Positions 26,952 through 38,451 of a DNA stretch of 64,000 nt are shown here, in pieces. Source of the DNA: VAZQ01 sp963840535 (GTDB lineage: Bacteria > Pseudomonadota > Alphaproteobacteria > Rhizobiales > Xanthobacteraceae); contig CAWIZJ010000057.1 of assembly GCA_963840535.1 (NCBI GenBank), forward strand, positions 124,001 through 188,000. The letters are read 5' to 3'. Both the position numbers and the translations under genes were made by a program. The notes below the pieces were generated by a model. The model worked only from the letters and a program-made list of their open reading frames with translations. It did no database searches and was not told where the DNA came from. The first letter of the stretch is position 1; every line of letters starts with the position of its first letter.

Positions 26952-27950
26952 TCACAACCCCAGCGCCGCCGCGATCTCGTCGACGGCCATCGCCGGCGTC
27001 ATCCGGCCTTCGGCGACGGCAGTCTCGAGGCGCGGCAACCGGGCCTTGATCGCCTGGTCCGATTTGAGGCGCGCGAGCACACGATCCTCCAGCATCGCCC
27101 ACATCCATTTGACCTGCTGCTCGCGCCGGCGCGCGACCAGCTCACCGGATTCGATCATGCGCTTGCGATGATCGAGCACGATGATCCACAGCTCCGCAAT
27201 ACCGGCGCCGGTCAGCGCCGAGTATGTCACCACTGGCGGCGACCAGCTCGCCGTGCGCGGCGTCAGGATGTGCAGCGCGGCCCGATACTCCGCGGCGGCG
27301 GCGTTGGCGCGAGCGAGATTGTCGCCGTCGGCCTTGTTGACCGCGATCACGTCGGCGAGCTCGACCACGCCTTTCTTCAGACCTTGCAGCTCGTCGCCGG
27401 CGCCCGGCAGCATCAGGACGAGAAAGCAGTCGGTCATGTCGGCGACCATGGTCTCGGACTGGCCGGTGCCGATGGTCTCGACCAGCATCACGTCGTAGCC
27501 CGCCGCTTCCAGGATCAGCATGGATTCGCGCGTCTTGGCGGCGACGCCGCCGAGCGTGCCCGACGACGGCGACGGCCGCACGAAGGCATTGGGATCGCTT
27601 GCGAGCCGCGCCATGCGCGTCTTGTCCGCGAGGATCGAGCCGCCGCTGCGGGCCGAGGACGGGTCGACCGTGAGCACCGCCACCTTGTGGCCGCGTGCGG
27701 TCAGCAGCGTGCCGAGCGCGTCGATGGTGGTCGATTTGCCGACGCCGGGCACGCCGGTGATGCCGACGCGGATCGCCTTGCCGGTCGCCGGCAGCAGCTC
27801 CTGCACCAGCCGGCGCGCCGCCTTCTGGTGATCGGCCCGCCGGCTTTCGGCGAGCGTGATGGCGCGCGCGATTGCGGCGCGCTCGCCGGCGCGGATCCCG
27901 CGCGCGAGATCCGCGCGATCGAGGGTCACCGGCCGATTCCTCACAGCCAT
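26952..27950 (-). CDS. meaB: Methylmalonyl-CoA mutase-associated GTPase MeaB
   Basis: A 332-residue G3E-family GTPase that protects and reactivates B12-dependent methylmalonyl-CoA mutase. Walker A is GITGVPGVGKSTTIDALG. AVLTVDPSSARSGGSILADK and TRMARLASDPNAFVRPSPS follow. The switch III region is VETIGTGQSE (usually VETVGVGQSE), and AVNKAD confers guanine specificity. It lies downstream of mutB on the same strand, separated by an oppositely oriented Uma2-type gene. It should work with MutA/MutB encoded nearby. Confidence 0.93.
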   Translation of the reverse strand: MAVRNRPVTLDRADLARGIRAGERAAIARAITLAESRRADHQKAARRLVQELLPATGKAIRVGITGVPGVGKSTTIDALGTLLTARGHKVAVLTVDPSSARSGGSILADKTRMARLASDPNAFVRPSPSSGTLGGVAAKTRESMLILEAAGYDVMLVETIGTGQSETMVADMTDCFLVLMLPGAGDELQGLKKGVVELADVIAVNKADGDNLARANAAAAEYRAALHILTPRTASWSPPVVTYSALTGAGIAELWIIVLDHRKRMIESGELVARRREQQVKWMWAMLEDRVLARLKSDQAIKARLPRLETAVAEGRMTPAMAVDEIAAALGL

Positions 27951-28067
27951 GAATTCGCCTTGGAACGAGCTTCGCCCTGCCGACTCGGGTACTGTCTTTC
28001 CGCCGACGGCAGAGGTCGCATCGAGCCTCGTCTGGTACTATATTTGCGCAAACGATCGGCCGTTTCC

Positions 28068-28655
28068 ATGAATGTCGCATTTACCCGCGCCGCCGAAGGC
28101 TTTCCCCGCCGGGCGTTCACCGTCCAGGACCTCCGCCGCATGATTGTGGCCGGGGTGATCGCGGAAGACGAAAGGATCGAGCTCATCGAGGGGGAGGTCG
28201 TCGTGATGTCGGCGAAAGGATACGCGCACGAGCGGGTCAAACGCATCTTGAACATAGCCATTGTGCGCGCCTTACCTGACGAACTGACGATGAGTCAGGA
28301 GATCACGCTTCAATTTGCCGACAACGTTCTTCTGGAGCCGGACTTTGCCGTATTCAGGGAAAATGCTCTGGTCAAATCGGAGGCGAACTTCACACACATC
28401 TTGCCCGGCCGACTCCTGCTCGCGGTCGAAGTTGCCGCCTCGAGCCTCGCCTATGACAGAGGCTTGAAAGCACGCCTCTACGCTCGCTACCGCGTTCAGG
28501 AGCTTTGGGTGATGGACGCGAACGAGCGCATAACCTGGATTCACACTGGCCCTTCCGACGAGGGCTGGTCTTCGATCGTCGAGCGCGGCCCGAGAGAGGT
28601 GCTCACAACGCCGGCCCTGCCGGATTTTTCGCTCTGTCTTGCCGACATCGACTGA
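28068..28655 (+). CDS. Uma2-family (DUF820) putative endonuclease
   Basis: A 195-residue protein of the PD-(D/E)XK-like Uma2 family. FTVQDLRRMIVAGVI and DERIELIEGEVVVMSAKG give the conserved E-GE, LEPDFAVFREN the catalytic PD, and LLLAVEVAASSLAYDRGLK the E-V-S motif. YARYRVQELWVMDA is typical. These proteins are abundant in cyanobacteria and some soil bacteria; the role is unproven. It lies between meaB and mutB on the opposite strand. Its TGA stop directly abuts the mutB stop (TGATCA). Confidence 0.85.
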   Translation: MNVAFTRAAEGFPRRAFTVQDLRRMIVAGVIAEDERIELIEGEVVVMSAKGYAHERVKRILNIAIVRALPDELTMSQEITLQFADNVLLEPDFAVFRENALVKSEANFTHILPGRLLLAVEVAASSLAYDRGLKARLYARYRVQELWVMDANERITWIHTGPSDEGWSSIVERGPREVLTTPALPDFSLCLADID

Positions 28656-30815
<2,160 letters not shown>

Positions 30816-31027
30816 CGGACCTTCCGGTTGGTGTCCGTAATCTAACCGTTCGTCCTCGGAGTTTGCAGCGGAGGAGCCTGAGCTGGTGTGCGAAATTTGC
30901 CCATCTGCTTCGCTTGCGGCGCCGGTGTCGGAGCGGCGATCGCGCAAACGAGTAATCTACCCAACATCCCACTGAAAGCGGGATTTGTCCCACCGCAGGC
31001 GCGGTTAGGCCTGCGACAGCCGTACGA

Positions 31028-31055
31028 TTGACGTGGCATGCCGCGTCGCTACCAT
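31028..31055 (+). promoter_or_regulatory. Possible sigma-70-type promoter for the TRAP operon
   Basis: TTGACG at 31028-31033 and TACCAT at 31050-31055, spaced 16 bases, lie 55 bases before the dctP start codon. The -10 match is modest, so this is tentative. Confidence 0.35.
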
Positions 31056-31110
31056 CGAATCCAAAATGGGATGGCTGCCGCGGTTGCAGCGTCGATCCAG
31101 GGAGGAGCAT

Positions 31111-32124
31111 ATGCACACGTCTCGTCGCACGTTTCTGAAGGCAGCATTTGCGGCGTCGGCCACCGCCGGCGCGCCATGGCACGAGGCACTCGCCCAGGAA
31201 GAGCTCAAGCTGCACAGCTTCGTGCCTCCCACCCATGTCATCTGGACCGACGTCCTGACGCCATGGAGCCAGGAGGTGGCGCGGCTCAGCAACGGCAAGC
31301 TGACCGTGCGACTGTTCCCGTCGATGCAGCTCGGCGGCAAGCCGCCCGAGCTCTATCGTCAGACGGTCCAGGGCATCACCGACGCCACCTTCACGCTCCC
31401 CGGCTATACGTCGGCCGATTTCCCGCTGATGGCGCTCACCGAGCTGCCCGGCACCGCCACCAGCGCCGACGACGGTACCCGCAAGCTGTGGGCGAATTTC
31501 GAGCGGTTCCTGGCGCGCGAATACAAGGACACCAAGGTCCTGATGCTGTGGAACTCGGACACCGCCAGCCTGATGAGCAAGAACAAGCCGATCCGGACCC
31601 TCGAGGACCTCAAGGGCATGAAGATACGGACGCCCTCGGCGGCACAATCGGCGCAGCTCGAGGCGCTGGGCGCCATTCCGGTCGATATGCCCGTCACCCA
31701 GATCTACAACAACCTCGATCGCGGCGTCATCGACGCCAGCATGATCCCGATGTCGGCGGCGCTCGACTTCAAGCTCGTCGAGGTGGCGAAGTACTTCACG
31801 ATCGACGCTCCGCTTGGACGTTCGCCGTTCCTGGTGGCCCTCAACAAGGCGCGTTACGACAGGCTGCCGGCCGATCTCAGGAAGGTGATCGACGACAGCA
31901 CCGGCCTCCAGCTCAGTCTCAAGGGGGCGGCGACCTACGACAAGAAGAACACCGAAGCCCTGGAGGCCGCCAGGAAAAGCCGTGAGGTGATTGCGCTGTC
32001 GGCGCAGGAGCGCGCCCGCTGGGTTGCCGCATTCAAGCCGATGATCGCCCGCAAGGTCGAGGAGGGCGAGAAGGCCGGGCTGCCCGCGCGCGCACTGGTG
32101 GGCGCCTACGGGCTGCTCAGCTAG
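31111..32124 (+). CDS. dctP: TRAP transporter solute-binding protein DctP
   Basis: A 337-residue periplasmic receptor. The N-terminal SRRTFLKAAFAAS is a Tat-type signal, cleaved near ALAQEE. The body has FPSMQLGGKPPELYRQTVQG, LEDLKGMKIRTPSA (the arginine that contacts a carboxylate ligand) and TQIYNNLDRGVIDASMIP. A strong GGAGGAG box precedes the ATG. dctQ and dctM follow on the same strand, but a two-hairpin repeat is inserted between dctP and dctQ. The ligand is probably an organic acid. Confidence 0.93.
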   Translation: MHTSRRTFLKAAFAASATAGAPWHEALAQEELKLHSFVPPTHVIWTDVLTPWSQEVARLSNGKLTVRLFPSMQLGGKPPELYRQTVQGITDATFTLPGYTSADFPLMALTELPGTATSADDGTRKLWANFERFLAREYKDTKVLMLWNSDTASLMSKNKPIRTLEDLKGMKIRTPSAAQSAQLEALGAIPVDMPVTQIYNNLDRGVIDASMIPMSAALDFKLVEVAKYFTIDAPLGRSPFLVALNKARYDRLPADLRKVIDDSTGLQLSLKGAATYDKKNTEALEAARKSREVIALSAQERARWVAAFKPMIARKVEEGEKAGLPARALVGAYGLLS

Positions 32125-32139
32125 CGCGAGCTGCTCAGC

Positions 32140-32306
32140 CTAGTGCGGTGTCTTTGACGTTCCGATCAGTCTTGCGGCGGTTCCGTCATCGGAACGTCAA
32201 AGACAAAACCGCACTAGCACCATAGACTTGCTAGTGTCCCTTTGCTTCCGACGTTCGCACTCGAGCGTGCTGCAATGTGAAGCGAACGTCGGAAGCGGGA
32301 CACTAG
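32140..32306. repeat. Composite double-hairpin repeat (copy 2) inside the TRAP operon
   Basis: The first hairpin, 32140-32217, begins CTAGTGCGGTGTCTTTGACG and ends AAAACCGCACTAG. A 13-base linker with CATAGACTTG follows. The second hairpin, 32231-32306, begins CTAGTGTCCCTTTGCTTCCG and ends GCGGGACACTAG. Each hairpin has extra bases in one arm only. The second is the reverse complement of 12987-13062 apart from a few bases. The linker matches that at 4125-4137. Location between dctP and dctQ could create differential expression within the operon. Confidence 0.8.
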
Positions 32307-32354
32307 CGCGAGCACGGGACGGCAGCTGTTTCTCGGCCAGCGCAGGGGGCGGAT

Positions 32355-32849
32355 TTGGACGTGCCGGGGAATACCGGAGGGCCCTCCGGCCTGTTCGGCC
32401 GGTTTCTGCGTCTGCTGGCGCTGGCCGGCGGCTGGATCCTCATGCTGCTGACAGGGTACACGGTCCTCGACGTCGTGCTCCGCTACGGGTTCAATCGGCC
32501 GTTCAGCGGCTCGCTGGAGCTGACCGAGTTCGCGATGTCGGCGATCGTCTTCCTGGGCATCGCCTATTGCGGATGGATCGGTGGGCACGTGGCGGTCGAC
32601 ATTCTCGAGCGCCCGCTCGAGGATCCGCGGCTGCGCTTCGTCCCCGTGCTGCTGATTCTGCTGAGCGCGGTCCTGTTCTTCGTCATGGCCTGGCTGACCG
32701 CGGTCGAGGCCCTGACCTCGATGCATCGCGTCAGCAACATGATGCGATGGCCGCATTGGCCGTTCCAACTGACGGTCGCTTTCGGCACGGCGATGTACGC
32801 GATCGTGGTGCTCATCCAGTCGATTCGCCTGCTTCGGCACAAGAGCTGA
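32355..32849 (+). CDS. dctQ: TRAP transporter small membrane subunit DctQ
   Basis: A 164-residue protein with four predicted membrane helices. LRYGFNRPFSGSLELTEFAM is the typical DctQ signature after helix one, followed by IAYCGWIGGHVAVDIL. It pairs with DctM to form the membrane complex. No ATG precedes the conserved part; the start is taken as TTG at 32355, with GGGGGCGG just upstream. GTG at 32361 is an alternative. The gene ends 12 bases before dctM. Confidence 0.85.
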   Translation: MDVPGNTGGPSGLFGRFLRLLALAGGWILMLLTGYTVLDVVLRYGFNRPFSGSLELTEFAMSAIVFLGIAYCGWIGGHVAVDILERPLEDPRLRFVPVLLILLSAVLFFVMAWLTAVEALTSMHRVSNMMRWPHWPFQLTVAFGTAMYAIVVLIQSIRLLRHKS

Positions 32850-32861
32850 GGAAACCTCGCC

Positions 32862-34170
32862 ATGTCGCATGGTGACATCGTCGGCCTGCTGGGCATCGCG
32901 GTCCTGCTCGCTCCTCATGGCACTGCGCATGCCGATCGGGGTCGCCATGCTGCTGGTCGGCATCGTCGGATTCGGGATCCTGAACGGGTTCAACGCCGCG
33001 CTGGCCGCACTCGGGACCTATCCGTACCAATACGCGGCCGTTTACGATTTCGCCGTCATTCCGTTGTTCGTGCTGATGGGAAATCTCGGATCGGTGTCGG
33101 GGATGGCGCGGGATCTTTATTCCGCCGCCTACTCGTGGATCGGCCATGTGCGCGGCGGGCTCGCCCATGCCACGATTCTCGCGTGCGCCGGCTTCGCAGC
33201 GGTTTCCGGCTCGAGCGTCGCCTCGGCGGTGACCATGGGCAAGGTGTGCCTGCCCGAGATGCGGCACTACAAATACAGTAACCGCCTGGCCACGGGTGTC
33301 ATCGCCGCCGGCGGCACGCTCGGCATCCTGATCCCGCCGAGCACGGCCTTCGTGATCTACGGTCTGCTCACCGAGCAATCGATCGGCCGTCTGCTGCTGG
33401 CCGGCATCCTGCCCGGGCTTCTGCTCACGGCAATCTTCATGATTACGGTCGCCGTCTGGATGCGATTTCGCCCGGAATACGGTCCGCCGGGACCGCGCGT
33501 CGGCTGGAGCGAACGCAAGGCGAGCCTGCTGCGCGCCGGCCCGATGCTGAGCATCGTGCTGGTGAGCATCGGCGGCATCTATGTCGGCGTGTTCACGCCG
33601 TCGGAGGCGGCGGCGGTCGGCGCGGCCCTGGCGTTCGGCTACGCGCTCTGGCGCCGCACGCTCGGCGGCGGAAATCTGTCCAATGTTCTAGTCGAGACGG
33701 TCAGCACGACCGCGCTGGTGTTCCTGATCCTGATAGGTGCGCTCGTGTTCGGACCGTTCCTGGCGCTCAGCGGCCTGCCCGAGCACATTGCCCAGTCGCT
33801 CTCCGGGTTGCAGGTGCCGCGGGTCGTCATCCTGATCATGATCCTCTCGGTCTACATCCTGCTCGGAACCTTCCTCGAGGGCTTCTCGATGCTGGTTCTG
33901 ACGCTGCCGATCGTCATCCCGATCATGATCGCGCTGCAATACGACCTGATCTGGTTCGGCGTGATCATGGTGATCGTATTGGAGATGGGCCTCATCGATC
34001 CGCCGGTCGGCATCAACGTGTTCATCGTCAAGGGCCTGGTGCCCGATGTGCCCATGACGGAGATCTTCGCAGGCATCGTGCCGTTCTGGCTGTCGATGAT
34101 CGTCTGCATCGCGATCCTCATTGCTTTTCCCGAGATTGCACTGATCATTCCGAACACCATGATCAGGTGA
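32862..34170 (+). CDS. dctM: TRAP transporter large permease DctM, one frameshift
   Basis: A roughly 435-residue permease with about 12 helices. It starts MSHGDIVGLLGIAVLL. A missing base near 32905-32915 shifts the frame, and it continues LLMALRMPIGVAMLLVGIVG. Typical motifs are GFAAVSGSSVASAVTMGKV, GTLGILIPPSTAFVIYGLLT, GVFTPSEAAAVGA and EMGLIDPPVGINVFIVKGL. The shift falls within a normally invariant N-terminal helix, so it is probably a consensus error. The gene ends 45 bases before the convergent end of mutA. Confidence 0.88.
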
Positions 34171-34215
34171 GCAGACGCGATATCCGACGCGAGGCCGCCG
34201 GAGCGGACCCGGGGA

Positions 34216-36087
34216 TCACCGCGCGATGCCGAGAATCCGATGCGCTGCTTCGAGCGTCGCCAGCATGTCGCAACCGGCATGGACGAAGTCTCCGACCCCG
34301 GCATCGCGCAACGCGCGTTCGGCTGTGCCGGGGCGACCGGCGAGATAGAGATGCCTGCAACCGGCAGTGGTCAGCGCCCTTGCCGCGGCGGCGGCTTCGT
34401 TCGCATGGTACGCATCGGATCCGCACAGGCAGGCGAGGCCGGCACCGGAGTCCGCGAACGCCGCCACCATCGCCTCGCGGTCGGCGAAGCCGTCATTGGT
34501 GACCGCCTCGATGCCGCCGGCCTCGAAGAAGCTCTTGGCAAAGGTTGCACGGGCGGTGAAATCGGCAAGCGCGCCGAGATTGGCGAGAAAGATCTTCGGG
34601 CGGGCGCCGTTTCGCGCCAGCTCCGTATCGGATGCGTCGCGCAGTCTTTCGAACGGCTCCGCGAGGCGCATGCACGGCAATGCATCGAACGCGATCGCGG
34701 TCGGATCGCGCTCGACCGGGAAGGGCGCAATGGGGAGCACCGTCACCGGCGCCTCGGCGAGATCGGGGAAATCGCTGGTCCCGGTCAGCGAATCCTTGCG
34801 CCGCGCCACCGCGGCTTCGCGCTCGGCACGCACGGCCGCCACCTTTCGTTGGATCAGTCCCTGCTCCAGCGCAGCCCAGACGCCGCCGGTCCGCTCGATC
34901 TCCTGGAATTGCGTCCAGGCCGCGCGGCAAAGTCGACCGGTCAGGTCCTCGATGCCGCCCGAGCCGGCGGCGGGATCGGTGACCTTGGCGAGGTTCGATT
35001 CCTCGAGCAGAACGAGCTGGGTGTTGCGAGCGATCCGCCGCGCAAAGCGAGCGGGCAGGCCCAGCGCCATGGTGAACGGCAGCACGGTGACGGCGTCCGC
35101 ACCTCCCAGGCCGGCGGCCACGACTGCGATGGTGGCGCGCAGCATGTTCACATACGGATCGCGTCTGGCCATCATTCGCCAGGCGGTATCGGCCGCAATG
35201 CAGGCCGGTGCCGTCGACAGCCCGCAGGCGTCCTCCATACGCGCCCATAGCTTGCGCAGCGCGCGCAGCTTGGCGACGGTCAGGAACAGGTCGGTGTCGG
35301 CGGCGAGGCGGAAATAGATCGTGCTGCGCGCGGCATGGAGCGCTGTTCCGCCGGCTTCGAGCGCGCGCAGGTATGCGACGGCCACCGCGAGCACGTAGGC
35401 GAGCTCCTGAACCTCCGAGCCGCCGGCATTGTGGATGACCCGGCCGTCGGCCGCCGCGAACGGGCCGCGAAAGCCTCGATCGGCCAGGTCCGCGATCACG
35501 GAAGTGAGCATCGGCTCGAGCCTGCCCCAGGACGAAGGGCTGCCGCCGCGGAGCGTGGCGGCACCGATCGGATCGATGCCGAAGCGAATATCGGTCGCTG
35601 CCGCAGCCGTGCCGCGCTGCTCCAGCAGGGCGGCGAGCAGCCGGCCGACATTCCAGGTTTGCGGACCGAGGTCGAGGTCGATGGCGATGCCGGCATCGAG
35701 ATGCACGCCGTCGAGCGCGCGCCCGATCGCCTGCTCGCTCGCCGCGAGGCCAAAGCCGTAGGCGCCGATCGAGCCCGAGAAGACCAGGGCGAGGCCGGTG
35801 GCGCCGCCCGCCAGGTCGTGCAGCGCCTCGCCGTTCGCCGCTGCCGGATCGGGATGATCGACCCGCTGCATGACGGTCCACGGCGCGGCTGCCGCGCGAC
35901 CGGCGATGGGAAGCGCGGCAGCCTTCCTGGAGTAGAGCGGCTCGATCGAGAGCCCGTCATAGGTCCTGGCGACCAACCGCTCCTCGAACCGTGCGCCCTC
36001 GAGCACGCCGTCGACCAGCCGTCGCCATTGCTCGCGCGTGGCGGCAGGAAACTCGCTGGCCAACGGAAAGGCGTCGGGGTCGGTCAT
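34216..36087 (-). CDS. mutA: Methylmalonyl-CoA mutase small subunit
   Basis: A 623-residue subunit that heterodimerises with MutB. It has the degenerate barrel (VMQRVDHPD, GLALVFSGSIGAYGF, RFGIDPIG, IARNTQLVLLEESNLAKVTDP, AAGSGGIEDLT) and a C-terminal B12-like domain without the DXHXXG motif, as expected for MutA. The start is ATG 36087. It is the last gene in a minus-strand run folP-folB-folK-mutA and is separated from mutB by the TRAP operon, whereas mutA and mutB are usually adjacent. Confidence 0.92.
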   Translation of the reverse strand: MTDPDAFPLASEFPAATREQWRRLVDGVLEGARFEERLVARTYDGLSIEPLYSRKAAALPIAGRAAAAPWTVMQRVDHPDPAAANGEALHDLAGGATGLALVFSGSIGAYGFGLAASEQAIGRALDGVHLDAGIAIDLDLGPQTWNVGRLLAALLEQRGTAAAATDIRFGIDPIGAATLRGGSPSSWGRLEPMLTSVIADLADRGFRGPFAAADGRVIHNAGGSEVQELAYVLAVAVAYLRALEAGGTALHAARSTIYFRLAADTDLFLTVAKLRALRKLWARMEDACGLSTAPACIAADTAWRMMARRDPYVNMLRATIAVVAAGLGGADAVTVLPFTMALGLPARFARRIARNTQLVLLEESNLAKVTDPAAGSGGIEDLTGRLCRAAWTQFQEIERTGGVWAALEQGLIQRKVAAVRAEREAAVARRKDSLTGTSDFPDLAEAPVTVLPIAPFPVERDPTAIAFDALPCMRLAEPFERLRDASDTELARNGARPKIFLANLGALADFTARATFAKSFFEAGGIEAVTNDGFADREAMVAAFADSGAGLACLCGSDAYHANEAAAAARALTTAGCRHLYLAGRPGTAERALRDAGVGDFVHAGCDMLATLEAAHRILGIAR

Positions 36088-36145
36088 GGTCGCAAAATGC
36101 CACGGGGCAACCGGCGGGCCAACATCGGCGATACCGTGCCGCTGC

Positions 36146-36661
36146 TCACGATCGCGTCCGAAGCTCGCAAGCATCCGGCGGCGCGAGCTTCTCGATGTTG
36201 CGGCTGTCGACCTGCGCCAGCGCGTCGCGCACCTGCCGGCCGGCGATCACGCGTTCCGCGGCGATCTCTGCGAGCGGCACCAGCACGAAGGCGCGCTCGA
36301 ACAGCCGTGGATGGGGAAGCGTCAGGTCGGGCGCGGCCAGGGTGAGATCGTCGTAGGCCAGGAGGTCGATATCGATCGGCCGCGGGCCCCAGCGCAGCTC
36401 GTGCGAGCGCCGGCGCCCGAGCCTGCGCTCCACCGCCTGTGCATGTGCCAGCAGCGCTTGCGGCGTCAGGCTGGTGGCCACCGCGATGCACAGGTTGACG
36501 AAGGCGGGCTGGTCCTCGCGGCCCCACGGCGGCGTGCGGTAGTCCGAGGAGCGGGCGAGGAGCCGCGTCGCCTCGCCGTCGCAAAGCTCGCTGACTGCGC
36601 GGTCGAGGGTCGCGCGCACGTCGCCGACATTGCCGCCGAGCGCGAGCAGCGCGTCAGCCAT
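36146..36661 (-). CDS. folK: 2-amino-4-hydroxy-6-hydroxymethyldihydropteridine pyrophosphokinase
   Basis: HPPK transfers pyrophosphate from ATP to the pterin in folate synthesis. The 171-residue protein has ALGGNVGDVRATLDRAV, SSDYRTPPWGREDQPAFVN, ERRLGRRRSHELRWGPRPID with the magnesium-binding D-x-D of IDIDLLAYD, and LPHPRLFERAFVLVPLAE. It overlaps folB by eight bases, so translation is probably coupled. Confidence 0.94.
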   Translation of the reverse strand: MADALLALGGNVGDVRATLDRAVSELCDGEATRLLARSSDYRTPPWGREDQPAFVNLCIAVATSLTPQALLAHAQAVERRLGRRRSHELRWGPRPIDIDLLAYDDLTLAAPDLTLPHPRLFERAFVLVPLAEIAAERVIAGRQVRDALAQVDSRNIEKLAPPDACELRTRS

Positions 36662-37028
36662 GGTCTTCGCGCAGCCGTGTGACGGCAACCCCGACATCGT
36701 CGAAGTTGGCGGCGATCGGAGCATGCGGCTTGTGCACCGTCACCCGCACACGGACGACCTGACGGAACTGCTCGAGCACCGCTTCGGCGACTGCCCCGGC
36801 AGCGGCCTCGACCAAACGATAGCGACGGCCGCAAAACGCCGCGCGCGCCACCTCGACGACCTGGTCGTACCCTACGGTATGAGCGAGCTTGTCGGAGCGC
36901 GAGGCTTCGGCCAGGTCAACGTCGAGCGCGAGATCGAGCTTGAAGGTCTGCCCGACCTCGGCCTCGTGCTGCATGACGCCGTGGTAGGCGTGAAGCGAAA
37001 GCCCGCTCACGAATACCACGTCGGTCAT
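36654..37028 (-). CDS. folB: Dihydroneopterin aldolase
   Basis: A 124-residue enzyme. LHAYHGVMQHEAEVGQTFKL is the family signature. The catalytic region includes the Y of HTVGYDQVVEVA and RLVEAAAGAVAEAVL with the conserved Glu. The VRVRVTVHKPHAPI strand with the catalytic Lys is also typical. It acts between folE products and folK in the folate pathway. It overlaps folP by four bases (ATGA) and folK by eight. Confidence 0.93.
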   Translation of the reverse strand: MTDVVFVSGLSLHAYHGVMQHEAEVGQTFKLDLALDVDLAEASRSDKLAHTVGYDQVVEVARAAFCGRRYRLVEAAAGAVAEAVLEQFRQVVRVRVTVHKPHAPIAANFDDVGVAVTRLREDHG

Positions 37029-37882
37029 TGCGCAGCCCTGATGGCGGCGGCCACTCGCAGCGCCTGCACGGTCTCGGCGACGTCGTGGGTACGAACGATG
37101 ACGGCGCCGGCCGCGACCGCCAGGAGGTGAGCGGCGATCGAACCGCCGAGGCGCCGATCGGGCGGCGCCGGTGAGATCTTGTCGATGAAGCGCTTGCGCG
37201 AGGCCCCGACCAGCAGCGGCAGTCCGAACGACTTGAGCTCGGCGAGCCGTGCGATGGCGGTGAGGCTCTGCTCCGGCGTCTTCCCGAAGCCGATGCCCGG
37301 ATCAAGCACGATCTGCGCCTGTGCGATGCCGGCGCGGCCTGCGATCTCGAGCGAACGGGCGAAGTACGCCGCCATGTCGGCCATGATGTCGATCGACGGA
37401 TCGACATCGTCCCGGTTGTGCATGATGATGACCGGTACGCAATGTCCTGCCACGACCCCTGCCAGCTCGTGGTCGCGCTGCAGCCCCCACACGTCGTTGA
37501 CGATGGTCGCGCCGCGCCCGATCGCCCAGGTGGCGACCGCCGCCTTCATGGTGTCGATGGAGACCGGCACGCCGAGCGCGACCGCCGCCGACAGGACCGG
37601 TGCAAGCCGTCGCAGCTCCTCCTCGACCGGAACCGCCACTGCGCCACCATAGGGTCGAGTGGATTCGGCGCCCACGTCGAGAATGTCCGCACCCTCCGTC
37701 GCCATCCGGCGTGCCTGCTCGAGGGCGTTGGCGGGATCGAGGAACCGGCCGCCGTCCGAAAATGAATCGGGCGTGACGTTGAGGACTCCCATGACGAGCG
37801 GCCGCTCTCGCGCAAGCAGGCTCGCAAGCGGATCGTGCTGCTGGATGCGGATGGAACCGGTCGCGGAGCGAACGAGCGTCAT
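37025..37882 (-). CDS. folP: Dihydropteroate synthase
   Basis: A 285-residue TIM-barrel enzyme that condenses the pterin pyrophosphate with p-aminobenzoate, and the target of sulfonamides. Motifs are VMGVLNVTPDSFSDGGRF, ADILDVGAESTRPYG, VSIDTMKAAVATWAI, IVNDVWGL, IVLDPGIGFGKTPEQSL and LVGASRKRFI. Complete. First gene of the folP-folB-folK-mutA run. About 115 bases separate it from the DUF4332 gene upstream. Confidence 0.95.
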   Translation of the reverse strand: MTLVRSATGSIRIQQHDPLASLLARERPLVMGVLNVTPDSFSDGGRFLDPANALEQARRMATEGADILDVGAESTRPYGGAVAVPVEEELRRLAPVLSAAVALGVPVSIDTMKAAVATWAIGRGATIVNDVWGLQRDHELAGVVAGHCVPVIIMHNRDDVDPSIDIMADMAAYFARSLEIAGRAGIAQAQIVLDPGIGFGKTPEQSLTAIARLAELKSFGLPLLVGASRKRFIDKISPAPPDRRLGGSIAAHLLAVAAGAVIVRTHDVAETVQALRVAAAIRAAQ

Positions 37883-37997
37883 GACCGTCGCTTTGCGCTC
37901 GCGATGGGAGCGGTGTCAAGGTCCCAGGCGATCGCGCTTTCTAGTCCGCACCAGATGCGCGACGGAAAAGGCGCGCTGGAGAGCGCGCGTCACGACC

Positions 37998-38408
37998 TCA
38001 ATCATACGTGATCTTCTGCGATAACTTCTTGGCGCTCTCGATCCACCGCGCCACCAGATTCTCGGAAGGAAGAAGTCGAACCAGCCGTCGCTTCTTGTTG
38101 GCCTCGGCCATCTGCTTGGCCAGTCGCGAGGGATTACGATAGCGCAACTCCTTCACCGTAGCGACGCCCACCTCGCGCAACAGGCCGGCATATCCCCTGC
38201 CCATGCCCTTGATCCGCAGCTTGTCGGCGATATTGGCCCAGCGCAGGAGTCTCTGCTCGTTGATGCCGGTCTTGGCCTTCAGCACGGTGCGTCCTTTCGG
38301 ACTCTTGGCAGCCTCGAGCAGCTTCTCCGCTGTCCTGATGCCGACGGATTTCAGCGCCGCGATCTCATCCGCATCGATGTCCTCGATCCGACGGATGGGG
38401 TACGACAT
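37998..38408 (-). CDS. DUF4332 helix-hairpin-helix protein
   Basis: A 136-residue basic protein. It has tandem helix-hairpin-helix-like repeats: IDADEIAALKSVGIRTAEKL, then INEQRLLRWANIADKLRIKG and MGRGYAGLLREVGVATVKEL. These are the features of DUF4332, a family of probable DNA-binding proteins of unknown role. No signal or membrane segment. Confidence 0.82.
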   Translation of the reverse strand: MSYPIRRIEDIDADEIAALKSVGIRTAEKLLEAAKSPKGRTVLKAKTGINEQRLLRWANIADKLRIKGMGRGYAGLLREVGVATVKELRYRNPSRLAKQMAEANKKRRLVRLLPSENLVARWIESAKKLSQKITYD

Positions 38409-38451
38409 CGAATTTCTCCTCGCTCCCGCCGGCCGTCGCCGCTAATCGAGC

